A DNA stretch of 64,000 bases. Source: Aspidapion aeneum. Taxonomy: Eukaryota > Arthropoda > Insecta > Coleoptera > Brentidae. The translations under genes were made by a program, and so were the position numbers. This document shows, in pieces, positions 30,854 to 43,724 of this stretch. Location of the stretch: positions 138,569,369 through 138,633,368 of the forward strand of contig OY755039.1 of assembly GCA_963576565.1 (NCBI GenBank), written 5' to 3'. Position 1 is the stretch's first letter. The number at the start of each line of letters is the position of its first letter. The notes under the pieces are model-generated. The model was not told where the DNA came from and ran no database searches. It was given only the letters and a program-made list of their open reading frames with translations.

Positions 30854-32764
30854 CTAAAAAAAAGGACAAAGGGTCTATACCAAAATTATATTTTTGATGA
30901 AATCTCAAAAACTGATTTTTTGTTTTTCTTAATTTTTATAAATTTTCTTCTTAGACTATTTGTTTACATGTGTGCTAAATTGTAATTTGGGATGATAATG
31001 GGATCGTAGTTAAAAAAATTTATTTATATCTTGATGCACATATTGTTTGATATTTTTATTACTATAAAAATTAATATCTAAAGTGCACATATTGTTATGA
31101 GGCATCTAATTTATGTAGCATGTATATTATAAAAACGTGGACACCATGGGTATCTGGTTTCGCTACGTTGACATTTAAATAAAGAAACAATTAATTAAAC
31201 AACGTACTTACATAAAAACGGGCTCACAAGAATAATTGAAAACCTCTACATAAATGCCCCCTTTTCGCCCTTTCTCGTTGCAATGTTTGATATTGATGAA
31301 AATAGTTACATTATTTATCTCTTAAGCAGTGGTTGCGCGTGGAGTAAAACTTTAGGGGTGCACACCAAAAAATTATTGCAGCCACACCCAACCGGTGGGC
31401 AGCAGCACGAAGGTGCGGGCGTTATCGATCGCCGCAATTGATTCACAAGAGCATGAATATTCTATATTTCGTAATTAGAATGCGACTTAACATCAACGGT
31501 GCACAGAATTTAGATCCAGCAAAGCGCGGCGCCGGCGGTAGCCGACCTACGCTCGTTTCAACTCAAATACAAACACATACATACTGGGTATTAATTCTTA
31601 GTTAGTATTCAAGTCTTTGGTGAATTCCTTTTGAGGTTTATTGATACTTTATGAAGAAATTATTAATTAAATAATGGTCAGATTTTAATATTTTTTAAGT
31701 AAAATTTGTGAGTGTACGTGCACATGTGCACTTATGGAGGCTCTTAAAATAGTGGCAAAATCGGCCGTAAGGTAATTAAATATCAGAGGTGGGGTATTAT
31801 TTTAACTGATGACTTTTTGTAAAAAACAAAAGTTGCGTAAACATGGAGTTTCGTAGCGTGTTTTCTCTGTCTATTTGGCTTTGCGACGTATCCGTTCTGG
31901 AAATTAATTTGATTTTACGTAGTTACCGAATTCGAAATGATAGATTGAAAGTCGAAAAAAAATTGGTTGGTATTTTCCACTTAATGTTGCAACCCCTATG
32001 ATGACCAAAATCATCCCACGATAAAGAGAAATTCCAGAAATGTGACAGAGTGGACGTGTAATATTAACTTTGAAATAGTATAATTGCAGTCACGGCTAAT
32101 TTATAGGTGAAATATTAAAGTAGAGCAATTGTCAAATAGTTATTTTTAAGGTAAAATAAAAGAATTTTGAGCAACATCAATTTACAAAAATAAATTTTTA
32201 AATAGGAACCCACTGTCATCCCATGATAAAACTTGGCCTACATGTAAGTAAATAGTCTAGAAAACAAATATAAAAAAATTGAACAAAATAAAAAATCCGT
32301 TTTTAAACTGCATCAAAAATAAATTTTGTGGTGAGACCCCTGTATTTTTTTTACAAGAAGGATGCCACTAGGCATATCATAATTAAGCTTGTAGACCTAC
32401 AAGATTACACAGCAACTTTTACCTCGATATGCCCAAGACTTTATGAAAACAAGGGTTTAAAGAAATCAAGTCAGTGCTAAAAAATGGCATTAAAAAAAAT
32501 TAATAACTCAAAAACTAGACTGCTAAAAAAATCTAAAATTTTGCATTTTTACTTCTTTCTACTTAGTAAAGAATTTGATCAAAAATTATGAAAATCAAAA
32601 GTTACAAGGTCCAAACCATTGGTTGATTTGATATGGACTTACCCTAGATAAAAAACATCCTGGTGAGAATGGATTGCTTTTTAAAGATCATGATCAAAAT
32701 TTATAGACGTTGTGTGGGGGAAAAGTAGTGCTTTTCAATAAATTAAAAAAAAACTGTTCATCCA
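30854..32764. other. Intergenic DNA with a GC-richer patch
   Basis: Mostly AT-rich and featureless. 31325-31560 is GC-richer (CAGTGGTTGCGCG at its left, GCGCGGCGCCGGCGG at its right); the left motif resembles hAT-type ends, but no right end or duplication was found. Confidence 0.4.
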
Positions 32765-33049
32765 TCTAGTCTTCCCCTACTTCTTTTTTTTCCCAAGGTC
32801 TCCAGTTTAGAATACATTTGTTCCATAGATCATTTTTCTGTCCAATATTATGACCGACAAATTTCCATTTTGATTTTGCTACTTCTCCTCAGACATCCCT
32901 TACTTTTGTTTTATCTCTTATCCATCCATTCCTTTTTCTATCTGTGCGCTTTACAGGTAACACTTGTCTTTCCATTGATCTTTGGGCTTTTGTTACGTTA
33001 TCCATGTTTGATTTTGTAAGTGTCCAGGTCTGGGATACATAGGTAAGTA
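32765..33049 (-). pseudogene. RTE-like LINE fragment, 3' part
   Basis: Reads LTYVSQTWTLTKSNMDN, KAQRSMERQVLPVKR, then after a stop VAKSKWKFVGHNIGQK and NWRPW. These are the C-terminal motifs of RTE-type LINE proteins (TWTLT..AQR.MER, KW.F.GH, NWRPW). The fragment joins, across the foldback element, to 34264-34405. A different RTE lineage from the one at 35121. Confidence 0.85.
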
Positions 33050-34263
33050 CAGGGTGTCCCAAATTGGGCACTTTTAGGGGGTTTAAGGTACTTCTAGGGG
33101 AGACAGAGAAAAACTGACCACGCATTGCGAGGCTGAAACCGCATTTTGAAATATCGTCTCGTCTTTGAGCTGCGGGGGCTTCGTTATTAGTGGAAATTTT
33201 GATTTAGAGTAAACTGCAGTTTCATAGACTTTGTCACGAGGAATTCACCCGCTAAATTATATTTTAACTGTCACTTTTAGTTTTTGAGATATGACATAAA
33301 GTTGCATTTTTTCTTATGGAATGGCCTATATTTTAATTAATTTTCGAATTCGTCATTGAATTCTTTTCAAAATGATGTATCATTTGTCATGATTTGATTA
33401 AGCGGTTTAGGAGATATTCAACTTTTTCACTTATTTCTAGTGCGCTATGATTTCCTGCTAAGGCAGGTCAAGGCATTCCAGTATTTTTATTATTCACAGT
33501 TAAAAATATAGTAAGCCTGCTTTGGAAAAATTATAATTCAGCTGACGGCCCTCAAAGCTTAGTTATAAAAAGTAACAAAAATGATACATATTTCTAAATA
33601 AAATTAAAACGCTTTTGTGCAAAATAATTTCAGATCAAAGCGTAATGTCAAATTGTTTAAACAATTGAAAACAATGACAAAACGCCAAGACGCAAGGCCA
33701 ACTTGATTTGCATAGTATAAGACAACAAAACTATAGGAGCATTGAGCATGAGTAGGGTTTGACCGCAAGGCTTTCACGTCAATGGCGCATGACGTCATTC
33801 AACGCACACTAGACAAAAATAAAAAACTTTATTATCTCTGAAACTGCTCAATCAAACTATGACGGATGATACATCATTTTGAAACGAATTCAATGACGAA
33901 TTCGAAAATTAATTAAAATATAGGCCATTCCATAAGAAAAAATGCAACTTTATGTTATATCTCAAAAACTAAAAGTGACAGTTGAAATTTAATTTAGCGG
34001 GTAAATTCCTCGTGACAAAGTCTATAAAATTGCAATTTACTCTAAATCAAAATTTCCAATAATAACGAAGTTATAGACCCCCCTCCAAACTGCAGACTTT
34101 TCAAAAAGCCCCCGTAGCACAAAGACGAGACGATATTTCAAAATGCGGTTTTCACTATAAGTCTTCTCTTGAAATTTGAGCCTCGCAATGCGTGGTCAGT
34201 TTTTCTCTGTCTCCTCTAGAAGTACCTTAAACCCCCTAAAAGTGCCCAATTTGGGACACCCTG
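33050..34263. mobile_element. 1.2-kb foldback MITE, copy 4 (complete, inside a LINE)
   Basis: CAGGGTGTCCCAAATTGGGC to its complement, with TA on both sides (33048-33049, 34264-34265). Removing the element with one TA restores the LINE reading frame through QYILP-VLTYVSQTW, which proves the borders. Arms about 400 bp; noncoding. Confidence 0.95.
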
Positions 34264-34405
34264 TACAGGAAGGATATATTGGTTATACACTTTCGTTTTG
34301 GGGTACTGAAGGTATTTTTTATTTTTTAATATGTAGCTTAATTTGCCGAATGCTGCTCAGGCCAATCTTACTCGTCTCTTGATTTCAGTTGTTTGGTTTT
34401 CTTTT
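34264..34405 (-). pseudogene. RTE-like LINE fragment, upstream part
   Basis: Minus strand reads EIKRRVRLA, a stop where related elements have Trp, then AAFGKLSYIL and KTKVYNQYILP, continuing into 33049 once the MITE is removed. One premature stop in this part. Confidence 0.82.
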
Positions 34406-34635
34406 TTTAGTGTAATAATTTTATAGTAGCAGTGTATTAAGAGGTTATCGAAGGGGTCAATTATTTGTCAATGAAGTAATTGTTAAAAATAGTTCGAAAA
34501 TGCGTAAAATGACGCCTTATTATCATTCAAATCCATTCATAATTCTTCTGTCTAAAAATAGCTTTTTGATTCGAAATTCAAACGCACTTTGCAACATTTT
34601 TTTCTATAATTAAAATTTTGTTTATTAGTTCACAG
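34406..34635. other. Intergenic, nothing recognised
   Basis: AT-rich stretch between the LINE fragment and a palindromic MITE. Confidence 0.4.
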
Positions 34636-34955
34636 TAGAGGCCCTCGATACATTTGACAATTGAAGGGTCCAGTGGAAAAACGATAAGATTCCATTTTTC
34701 AAAAAGTTGAGTAAAACGAAATTTAAAGTCTCAACGTTTTTCCACAGTACTGCCTATTTTTAGCCATAGCTTTTAGTGGACTCTCATTGTTTATTCCCTG
34801 TAAAGTTTAGTGTGTTACTACTTCACGTTACAAGCTATTGCATGGCGTCAAAGTGTCGATTTCGGAAAAAAATGGAATCTCATCGTTTTTCCACTGGACC
34901 CTTCAATTGTTTTACACCAAAACACTTGTCAAATGTATCGAGGGCCTCTAGATCA
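34636..34955. mobile_element. 320-bp palindromic MITE
   Basis: GAGGCCCTCGATACATTTGA at the left and TCAAATGTATCGAGGGCCTC at the right, arms extending over GAAGGGTCCAGTGGAAAAAC. The flanks are not clearly duplicated. Noncoding. Confidence 0.75.
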
Positions 34956-35120
34956 CAGTACCCCACTGCTCCATTTTTTAAGTGATAAGTAGCAGGCTGA
35001 ATTTTCGTAAAAGGCTCTGTTTTCCCGAGACTCTAAACTTTTTCTTCCCCGTAAATAATTCTTGAAACTGAGTCGGTCCTAGCAGAGTGGATATGAACCC
35101 ATTTACGAAAATTACTTTGT

Positions 35121-35920
35121 CACTCATCACGTAGATTGTACGTTAGGATTGTTAGAGACCTAATAAAGAATGATTTACATGAACAAGAAGAAGAAGAGCA
35201 AATTGAGTTTCGTGCAGGCAGATCTTGTAGTGATAATGTTTTTTGTCTTACACAAGTAATTGAGATAAGGAGTGCCAAAAATATAGAGACTCATGTTACT
35301 TTTGTGGATCTACAAAAAGCAAATGGTACCGTTCCAGTAGAAAAATTGTGGACAGTGTTAGAACAAACTAATATAAATCATACATACATAAAAGCGATAA
35401 AAGAACTACACAAAAGGTCAAAATCTAAAATCAAAATTGAAAATCGACTTTCAAAAGAATTCCTGGTAAAGAAAGGTTTAAGACAGGGATTTTGTATCAC
35501 TCCAACTTTTTTAAAAATATATATCGTGTTAGCTCTAAAAAACTTGTAACGTAAAGTACACGGAATAGGATTACAACTTAACGATCGATTTACCATATAC
35601 ACAATACAGTTTGCTGATGACCAAGTAATTGTAGCTAATGATAAAGAAGACATGGAGTATATGATGAGAAAGTTAACGAAGAATACCAAAAGTGGGCGTT
35701 AACAGTGAACGTGGACAAGACATAGTATTTATGTATTGGAAAAGAATCAAGTGAGTTAGAACTAGATAATGGACAAACAGTATCTCCGTGCAATGAGTAT
35801 TTATACTCGGGTATCGCATTTGATAAGACTGGAACAGACTGTAAAGAACTGGAAAAAAGAATAGTAAAAGCAAAAAAGGTTATTGGATGTCTTGTCAGTA
35901 TTTTATGGAGCAGAGAGATA
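35121..35920 (+). pseudogene. RTE-like LINE reverse transcriptase (5' part of an expanded copy)
   Basis: Starts abruptly inside the RT fingers (RIVRDLIKNDLHEQEEEEQ, FRAGRSCSDN), then AKNIETHVTFVDLQKA (motif A region) and KGLRQGFCITPTF (motif B). After a stop where related copies have Trp, TIQFADDQVIVAND (catalytic FADD box) follows. Then come frameshifts. Dead copy, same lineage as 5100-5805. It runs straight into the 145-bp tandem array. Confidence 0.9.
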
Positions 35921-38900
35921 AAGGAGAATGTAAAATTTAACATATATGAAACAATGGTGAAAGGCTGTTGTATGGAATAGAGACTTGTCGCATAAAGAAA
36001 AAATACAACACAAAATGCAAGCAATAAGAAGATGAATGAGAATATCTAGAACAGATCATATAAGAAAGGAGAATGTAAAATTTAACATATATGAAACAAT
36101 GGTGAAAGGCTGTTGTATGGAATAGAGACTTGTCGCATAAAGGAAAAATACAAAACAAAATGCAAGCAATAAGAAGATCAATAAGAAGATCAATAAGAAT
36201 ATCTAGAACAGATCATATAAGAAAGGAGAATGTAAAATTTAACATATATGAAACAATGGTGACAGGCTGTTGTATGGAATAGAGACTTATCGCATAAAGA
36301 GAAAAAATACAACACAAAATGCAAGCAATAAGAAGATCAATGAGAATATCTAGAACAGATCATATAAGAAAGGAGAATGTAAAATTTAACATATATGAAA
36401 CAATGGTGAAAGGCTGTTGTATGGAATAGAGACTTGTCGCATAAAGGAAAAATACAAAACAAAATGCAAGCAATAAGAAGATCAATGAGAATATCTAGAA
36501 CAGATCAAATTAGAAAGGAGAATGTAAAATAATTTAACATATATGAAACAATGGTGAAAGGTTGTTGTATGGAATAGAGACTTGTCGCATAAAGGAAAAA
36601 TACAAAACAAAATGCAAGCAATAAGAAGATCAATGATAATATCTAGAACAGATCATATAAGAAAGGAGAATGTAAAATTTAACATATATGAAACAATGGT
36701 GAAAGGCTGTTGTATGGAATAGAGACTTGTCGCATAAAGAAAAAATACAACACAAAATGCAAGCAATAAGAAGATCAATGAGAATATCTAGAACAGATCA
36801 TATTAGAAAGGAGAATGTAAAATAATTTAACATATATGAAACAATGGTGAAAGGCTGTTGTATGGAATAGAGACTTGTCGCATAAAGGAAAAATACAAAA
36901 CAAAATGCAAGCAATAAGAAGATCAATAAGAATATCTGGAACAGATCATATAAGAAAGGAGAATGTAAAATTTAACATATATGAAACAATGGTGAAAGGC
37001 TGTTGTATGGAATAGAGACTTGTCGCATAAAGAAAAAATACAACACAAAATGCAAGCAATAAGAAGATCAATGAGAATATCTAGAACAGATCATATAAGA
37101 AAGGAGAATGTAAAATTTAACATATATGAAACAATGGTGAAAGGCTGTTGTATGGAATAGAGACTTGTCGCATAAAGGAAAAATACAAAACAAAATGCAA
37201 GCAATAAGAACATCAATGAGAATATCTAGAACAGATCATATAAGAAAGGAGAATGTAAAATTTAACATATATGAAACAATGGTGAAAGGCTGTTGTATGG
37301 AATAGAGACTTGTCGCATAAAGAAAAAATATAACACAAAATGCAAGCAATAAGATCAATGAGAATATCTAGAACAGATCATATAAGAAAGGAGAATGTAA
37401 AATTTAACATATATGAAACAATGGTGAAAGGCTGTTGTATGGAATAGAGACTTGTCGCATAAAGAAAAAATACAAAAAAAAATGCTAGCAATAAGAAGAT
37501 CACTGAGAATATCTCGAACAGATCATATAAGAAAGGAGAATGTAAAATTTAACATATATGAAACAATGGTGAAAGGCTGTTGTATGGAATAGAGACTTGT
37601 CGCATAAAGGAAAAATACAAAACAAAATGCAAGCAATAAGAAGATCAATAAGAATATCTAGAACAGATCATATAAGAAAGGAGAATGTAAAATTTAACAT
37701 ATATGAAACAATGGTGAAAGGCTGTTGTATGGAATAGAGACTTGTCGCATAAAGGAAAAATACAAAACAAAATGCAAGCAATAAGAAGATCAATAAGAAT
37801 ATCTGGAACAGATCATATAAGAAAGGAGAATGTAAAATTTAACATATATGAAACAATGGTGAAAGGCTGTTGTATAGAATAGAGACTTGTCGCATAAAGA
37901 AAAAATACAACACAAAATGCAAGCAATAAGAAGATCAATGAGAATATCTAGAACAGATCAAATTAGAAAGGAGAATGTAAAATAATTTAACATATATGAA
38001 ACAATGGTGAAAGGTTGTTGTATGGAATAGAGACTTGTCGCATAAAGGAAAAATACAACACAAAATGCAAGCAATAAGAAGATCAATGAGAATATCTAGA
38101 ACAGATCAAATTAGAAAGGAGAATGTAAAATAATTTAACATATATGAAACAATGGTGAAAGGTTGTTGTATGGAATAGAGACTTGTCGCATAAAGGAAAA
38201 ATACAAAACAAAATGCAAGCAATAAGAAGATCAATGATAATATCTAGAACAGATCATATAAGAAAGGAGAATGTAAAATTTAACATATATGAAACAATGG
38301 TGAAAGGCTGTTGTATGGAATAGAGACTTGTCGCATAAAGAAAAAATACAACACAAAATGCAAGCAATAAGAAGATCAATGAGAATATCTAGAACAGATC
38401 ATATTAGAAAGGAGAATGTAAAATAATTTAACATATATGAAACAATGGTGAAAGGCTGTTGTATGGAATAGAGACTTGTCGCATAAAGGAAAAATACAAA
38501 ACAAAATGCAAGCAATAAGAAGATCAATAAGAATATCTGGAACAGATCATATAAGAAAGGAGAATGTAAAATTTAACATATATGAAACAATGGTGAAAGG
38601 CTGTTGTATGGAATAGAGACTTGTCGCATAAAGAAAAAATACAACACAAAATGCAAGCAATAAGAAGATCAATGAGAATATCTAGAACAGATCATATTAG
38701 AAAGGAGAATGTAAAATAATTTAACATATATGAAACAATGGTGAAAGGCTGTTGTATGGAATAGAGACTTGTCGCATAAAGGAAAAATACAAAACAAAAT
38801 GCAAGCAATAAGAAGATCAATGATAATATCTAGAACAGATCATATAAGAAAGGAGAATGTAAAATTTAACATATATGAAACAATGGTGAAAGGCTGTTGT

Positions 38901-41637
38901 ATGGAATAGAGACTTGTCGCATAAAGGAAAAATACAAAACAAAATGCAAGCAATAAGAACATCAATGAGAATATCTAGAACAGATCATATAAGAAAGGAG
39001 AATGTAAAATTTAACATATATGAAACAATGGTGAAAGGCTGTTGTATGGAATAGAGACTTGTCGCATAAAGGAAAAATACAAAACAAAATGCAAGCAATA
39101 AGAACATCAATGAGAATATCTAGAACAGATCATATAAGAAAGGAGAATGTAAAATTTAACATATATGAAACAATGGTGAAAGGCTGTTGTATGGAATAGA
39201 GACTTGTCGCATAAAGAAAAAATATAACACAAAATGCAAGCAATAAGATCAATGAGAATATCTAGAACAGATCATATAAGAAAGGAGAATGTAAAATTTA
39301 ACATATATGAAACAATGGTGAAAGGCTGTTGTATGGAATAGAGACTTGTCGCATAAAGAAAAAATACAAAAAAAAATGCTAGCAATAAGAAGATCACTGA
39401 GAATATCTCGAACAGATCATATAAGAAAGGAGAATGTAAAATTTAACATATATGAAACAATGGTGAAAGGCTGTTGTATGGAATAGAGACTTGTCGCATA
39501 AAGGAAAAATACAAAACAAAATGCAAGCAATAAGAAGATCAATAAGAATATCTAGAACAGATCATATAAGAAAGGAGAATGTAAAATTTAACATATATGA
39601 AACAATGGTGAAAGGCTGTTGTATGGAATAGAGACTTGTCGCATAAAGGAAAAATACAAAACAAAATGCAAGCAATAAGAAGATCAATAAGAATATCTGG
39701 AACAGATCATATAAGAAAGGAGAATGTAAAATTTAACATATATGAAACAATGGTGAAAGGCTGTTGTATAGAATAGAGACTTGTCGCATAAAGAAAAAAT
39801 ACAACACAAAATGCAAGCAATAAGAAGATCAATGAGAATATCTAGAACAGATCAAATTAGAAAGGAGAATGTAAAATAATTTAACATATATGAAACAATG
39901 GTGAAAGGTTGTTGTATGGAATAGAGACTTGTCGCATAAAGGAAAAATACAAAACAAAATGCAAGCAATAAGAAGATCAATGATAATATCTAGAACAGAT
40001 CATATAAGAAAGGAGAATGTAAAATTTAACATATATGAAACAATGGTGAAAGGCTGTTGTATGGAATAGAGACTTGTCGCATAAAGAAAAAATACAACAC
40101 AAAATGCAAGCAATAAGAAGATCAATGAGAATATCTAGAACAGATCATATTAGAAAGGAGAATGTAAAATAATTTAACATATATGAAACAATGGTGAAAG
40201 GCTGTTGTATGGAATAGAGACTTGTCGCATAAAGGAAAAATACAAAACAAAATGCAAGCAATAAGAAGATCAATAAGAATATCTGGAACAGATCATATAA
40301 GAAAGGAGAATGTAAAATTTAACATATATGAAACAATGGTGAAAGGCTGTTGTATGGAATAGAGACTTGTCGCATAAAGAAAAAATACAACACAAAATGC
40401 AAGCAATAAGAAGATCAATGAGAATATCTAGAACAGATCATATTAGAAAGGAGAATGTAAAATAATTTAACATATATGAAACAATGGTGAAAGGCTGTTG
40501 TATGGAATAGAGACTTGTCGCATAAAGGAAAAATACAAAACAAAATGCAAGCAATAAGAAGATCAATGATAATATCTAGAACAGATCATATAAGAAAGGA
40601 GAATGTAAAATTTAACATATATGAAACAATGGTGAAAGGCTGTGGTATGGAATAGAGACTTGTCGCATAAAGGAAAAATACAAAACAAAATGCAAGCAAT
40701 AAGAAGATCAATAAGAATATCTGGAACAGATCATATAAGAAAGGAGAATGTAAAATTTAACATATATGAAACAATGGTGAAAGGCTGTTGTATGGAATAG
40801 AGACTTGTCGCATAAAGAAAAAATACAACACAAAATGCAAGCATTAAGAAGATCAATGAGAATATCTAGAACAGATCATATAAGAAAGGAGAATGTAAAA
40901 TTTAACATATATGAAACAATGGTGAAAGGCTGTTGTATGGAATAGAGACTTGTCGCATAAAGAAAAAATACAACACAAAATGCAAGCAATAAGAAGATCA
41001 ATGAGAATATCTAGAACAGATCATATAAGAAAGGAGAATGTAAAATTTAACATATATGAAACAATGGTGAAAGGCTGTTGTATGGAATAGAGACTTGTCG
41101 CATAAAGAAAAAATACAACACAAAATGCAAGCATTAAGAAGATCAATGAGAATATCTAGAACAGATCATATAAGAAAGGAGAATGTAAAATTTAACATAT
41201 ATGAAACAATGGTGAAAGGCTGTTGTATGGAATAGAGACTTGTCGCATAAAGGAAAAATACAAAACAAAATGCAAGCAATAAGATCAATGAAAAAATCTT
41301 GAACAGATCATATAAGAAAGGAGAATGTAAAATTTAACATATATGAAACAATGGTGAAAGGCTGTTGTATGGAATAGAGACTTGTCGCATAAAGGAAAAA
41401 TACAAAACACAATGCAAGCAATAAGAAGATCAATGAGAATATCTAGAGCAGATCATATAAGAAAGGAGAATATAAAATTTAACATATATGAAACAATGGT
41501 GAAAGGCTGTTATATGGAATAGAGACTTGTCGCCTAAAGGAAAAATACAAAACAAAATGCAAGCAATAAGAAGATCAATGAGAATATCTAGAACAGATCA
41601 TATAAGAAAGGAGAATGTAAAATTTAACATATATGGA
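35921..41637 (+). repeat. 145-bp LINE-derived tandem array, 39 full units
   Basis: Unit starts AAGGAGAATGTAAAATTTAA, followed by CATATATGAAACAATGGTGA, GGAATAGAGACTTGTCGCAT, ATGCAAGCAATAAGAAGATC and AGAACAGATCATATAAGAA. I located 40 unit starts (35921 to 41608); intervals are mostly 145 bp, with 142- and 148-bp variants and two odd ones (157 and 147). The unit matches the LINE's C-terminal coding region (the NVKFNIYETMVK to RISRTDHIRK segment), with small deletions relative to 5340-5540. It contains an in-frame TAG and is not a multiple of three, so the array codes for nothing. Variants recur in blocks, showing higher-order duplication. Confidence 0.97.
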
Positions 41638-41910
41638 AACGGAGGACATCACTAAAAGACAACTGATTTTGTACGGCCAGGTACAACGGATGAACGACGA
41701 AAGATTACCAAAGCAGGTCTTAGCATGGCAACCAATAGGGTGCAGAAAAAGAGGGCGTCCTAAACTGAAATGGCAACAGTCAATCTAATGATCAATGAGT
41801 CAAAAAAACCTGACAGAAGATGATTGTCCAGGATAGGAGATGGAGAATAATACGGGTCGGACAACGTAGAAAAACCTTCTAAACCGGCATAACAGTATAG
41901 TACTCATCAC
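41638..41910 (+). pseudogene. 3' end of the expanded RTE-like LINE
   Basis: Reads [39 protein letters not shown], the conserved RTE C-terminus. It then runs to the 3' tail AAACCGGCATAACAGTATAG. It follows the last partial unit directly, so the array is internal to the LINE. Confidence 0.88.
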
Positions 41911-41935
41911 TTCAAAAATACCGGTGTACAGCGGT

Positions 41936-43338
41936 CCCATTTTCGATGGGATTAAATCGGAAACTCGGTTGTTAATAAAGATATCGATTTTCTGATTGCA
42001 CCTTACCGTGCTCTTTTCTTGAGCCCTTAAAAATTATGTAATCAGATTTTTGTTTCTCTAATACAGGGAGTTTTTGAAAAAATTGCATGTTTAATAATTC
42101 CTTGTATCTCGCTTATTTTGCAAGATATTTTCATTCTGTAAAAACCTTTTAATGGCAGCTTTTTCAGGGCAAAATACTGACGTTGTCAATTTTTTTTAAA
42201 TATTGTTTGGTTTTTGAGATATGGTATTTATCATAAAAAAATTAAATACGGAGCTGGATTTTTTTTATCATTATTTTAATTCGTTTCATGCTATTATTAT
42301 CTTAAAATAATAAAACTTTAATATTTTTTTGATTTAAGGATAAAAAAATAATATTTAATATTTAAAAAAAAAAATTAGTCCGAACCTGGAAATTTCCAAC
42401 GTAAATATTAATTAAAAATTGCAAGACACAATAGTTGAACGATGTTTAGTTTATCTGTTTTGAAACGTCAATTAAAAGATTTATAAATAAAGTAAAAAAC
42501 GTTAAAAATTTACAAAAATAATATCATAGTAATTATTTGATGGTAGCACAGCAACTCATGAAATTTACTTCTTTTGTAAATGTCTTACTCTCAATTATTC
42601 TAAAATGGCTAGAAATCAACCTAATCCATTTTTAAAAAATGTGGTAAGCATCAAAATCCCAATATTTAAACGGCAGAAATATTTTTGAACATTTATATCA
42701 TTAAAGAAAAATTAGTTATTATTTTTAGTAATTCGTTATTTTTTTTGTATTTGTCCTAGACTTTGTTTTAAACAAATCTTGATATTAACGTAAAACCATT
42801 TAAGTTGTATGTATCAAAACTGTTAAACTAAAAATCGTTCAACTAGCAACTTTTAATTTATATTTATGTTGGAAATTTCCAGGTCCGGACTAAAACTTTT
42901 TTTAAAATATTAAATATTTTTTTAACCTTAAAACAAAAAAATATTCATTTTTTAATATTTTGTAATAATAATAGCATAAAACCAATCAAAATAGTAATAA
43001 AAAAAATCCAGGTCCGTATTTGAATTTTTTATGATACATACCATATTTCAAAAACTAAACGATATTTAAAAAAATTGACATCATTATTTTCATCTTAAAA
43101 AGTTGCCATAAAAAGGTTTTTACAGAATAAAAATATTTTCCAAAATGAACGAGATATAAGAGAATATTTAAAACGCAATTTTTTCAAAAACTCCCTTTAT
43201 TAGCGAAACTACGGGGTATAGCAAAAATCTGATTACAACATTTTTAAGGGCTCTAAAAAACAATACGGTAAGGTGCAATCAGAAAATCGATATCTTTAAT
43301 AATAACCGAGTTTCCCATTTAATCCCATCGAAAATGGG
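41936..43338. mobile_element. 1.4-kb palindromic element
   Basis: CCCATTTTCGATGGGATTAA at the left and its complement TTAATCCCATCGAAAATGGG at the right. Arms of 550-600 bp share TAGTCCGAACCTGGAAATTT-type blocks in inverted order, with spacer at about 42490-42790. TACAGGGTGTCCC follows the right end. Noncoding. Confidence 0.8.
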
Positions 43339-43724
43339 TACAGGGTGTCCCTTTTTTGATGGTATTGAATGGGAAACTTAGTTATTATAAAAGAGAGAGA
43401 CCCGGGGATTTCACATTACCTCGTCCTCCAAATTTGAGACAAGAATAAAAAATTAATAGTTTTTTCTAGCTCTTGTAGTTTTAAAGCTACGAGGGAAAAT
43501 TCACAAATTTGGAATCTTAGAAATCCATTGCAGATATTTTAATTCTATTTAAAACTTTTCCACAGAGAGTTGATCCTGTCAATAAAATGACGTCAAATTT
43601 TTGATCCGTCGAGTCGAATTTGAGATTTTAGAAAAAAAATACGGATCTGGATTTTTTTTTATATCTGTGAATCAAAAAATGATTTTTTTTCTGAAATCTC
43701 GAATCCATAAGCATAAGTTGTGTA
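43339..43724. other. Intergenic stretch between palindromes
   Basis: GGTGTCCCTTTTTTGATGGT at the left is similar to the palindrome's edge. No gene or other repeat recognised. Confidence 0.35.

Noticed and set aside
35635..36158. Minus-strand frames over the start of the tandem array
   Set aside because: Antisense of LINE-derived sequence; hydrophobic composition comes from A-rich coding on the other strand.
35921..41637. CRISPR array
   Set aside because: Units are head-to-tail with no unique spacers, and the context is animal nuclear DNA with LINE flanks.
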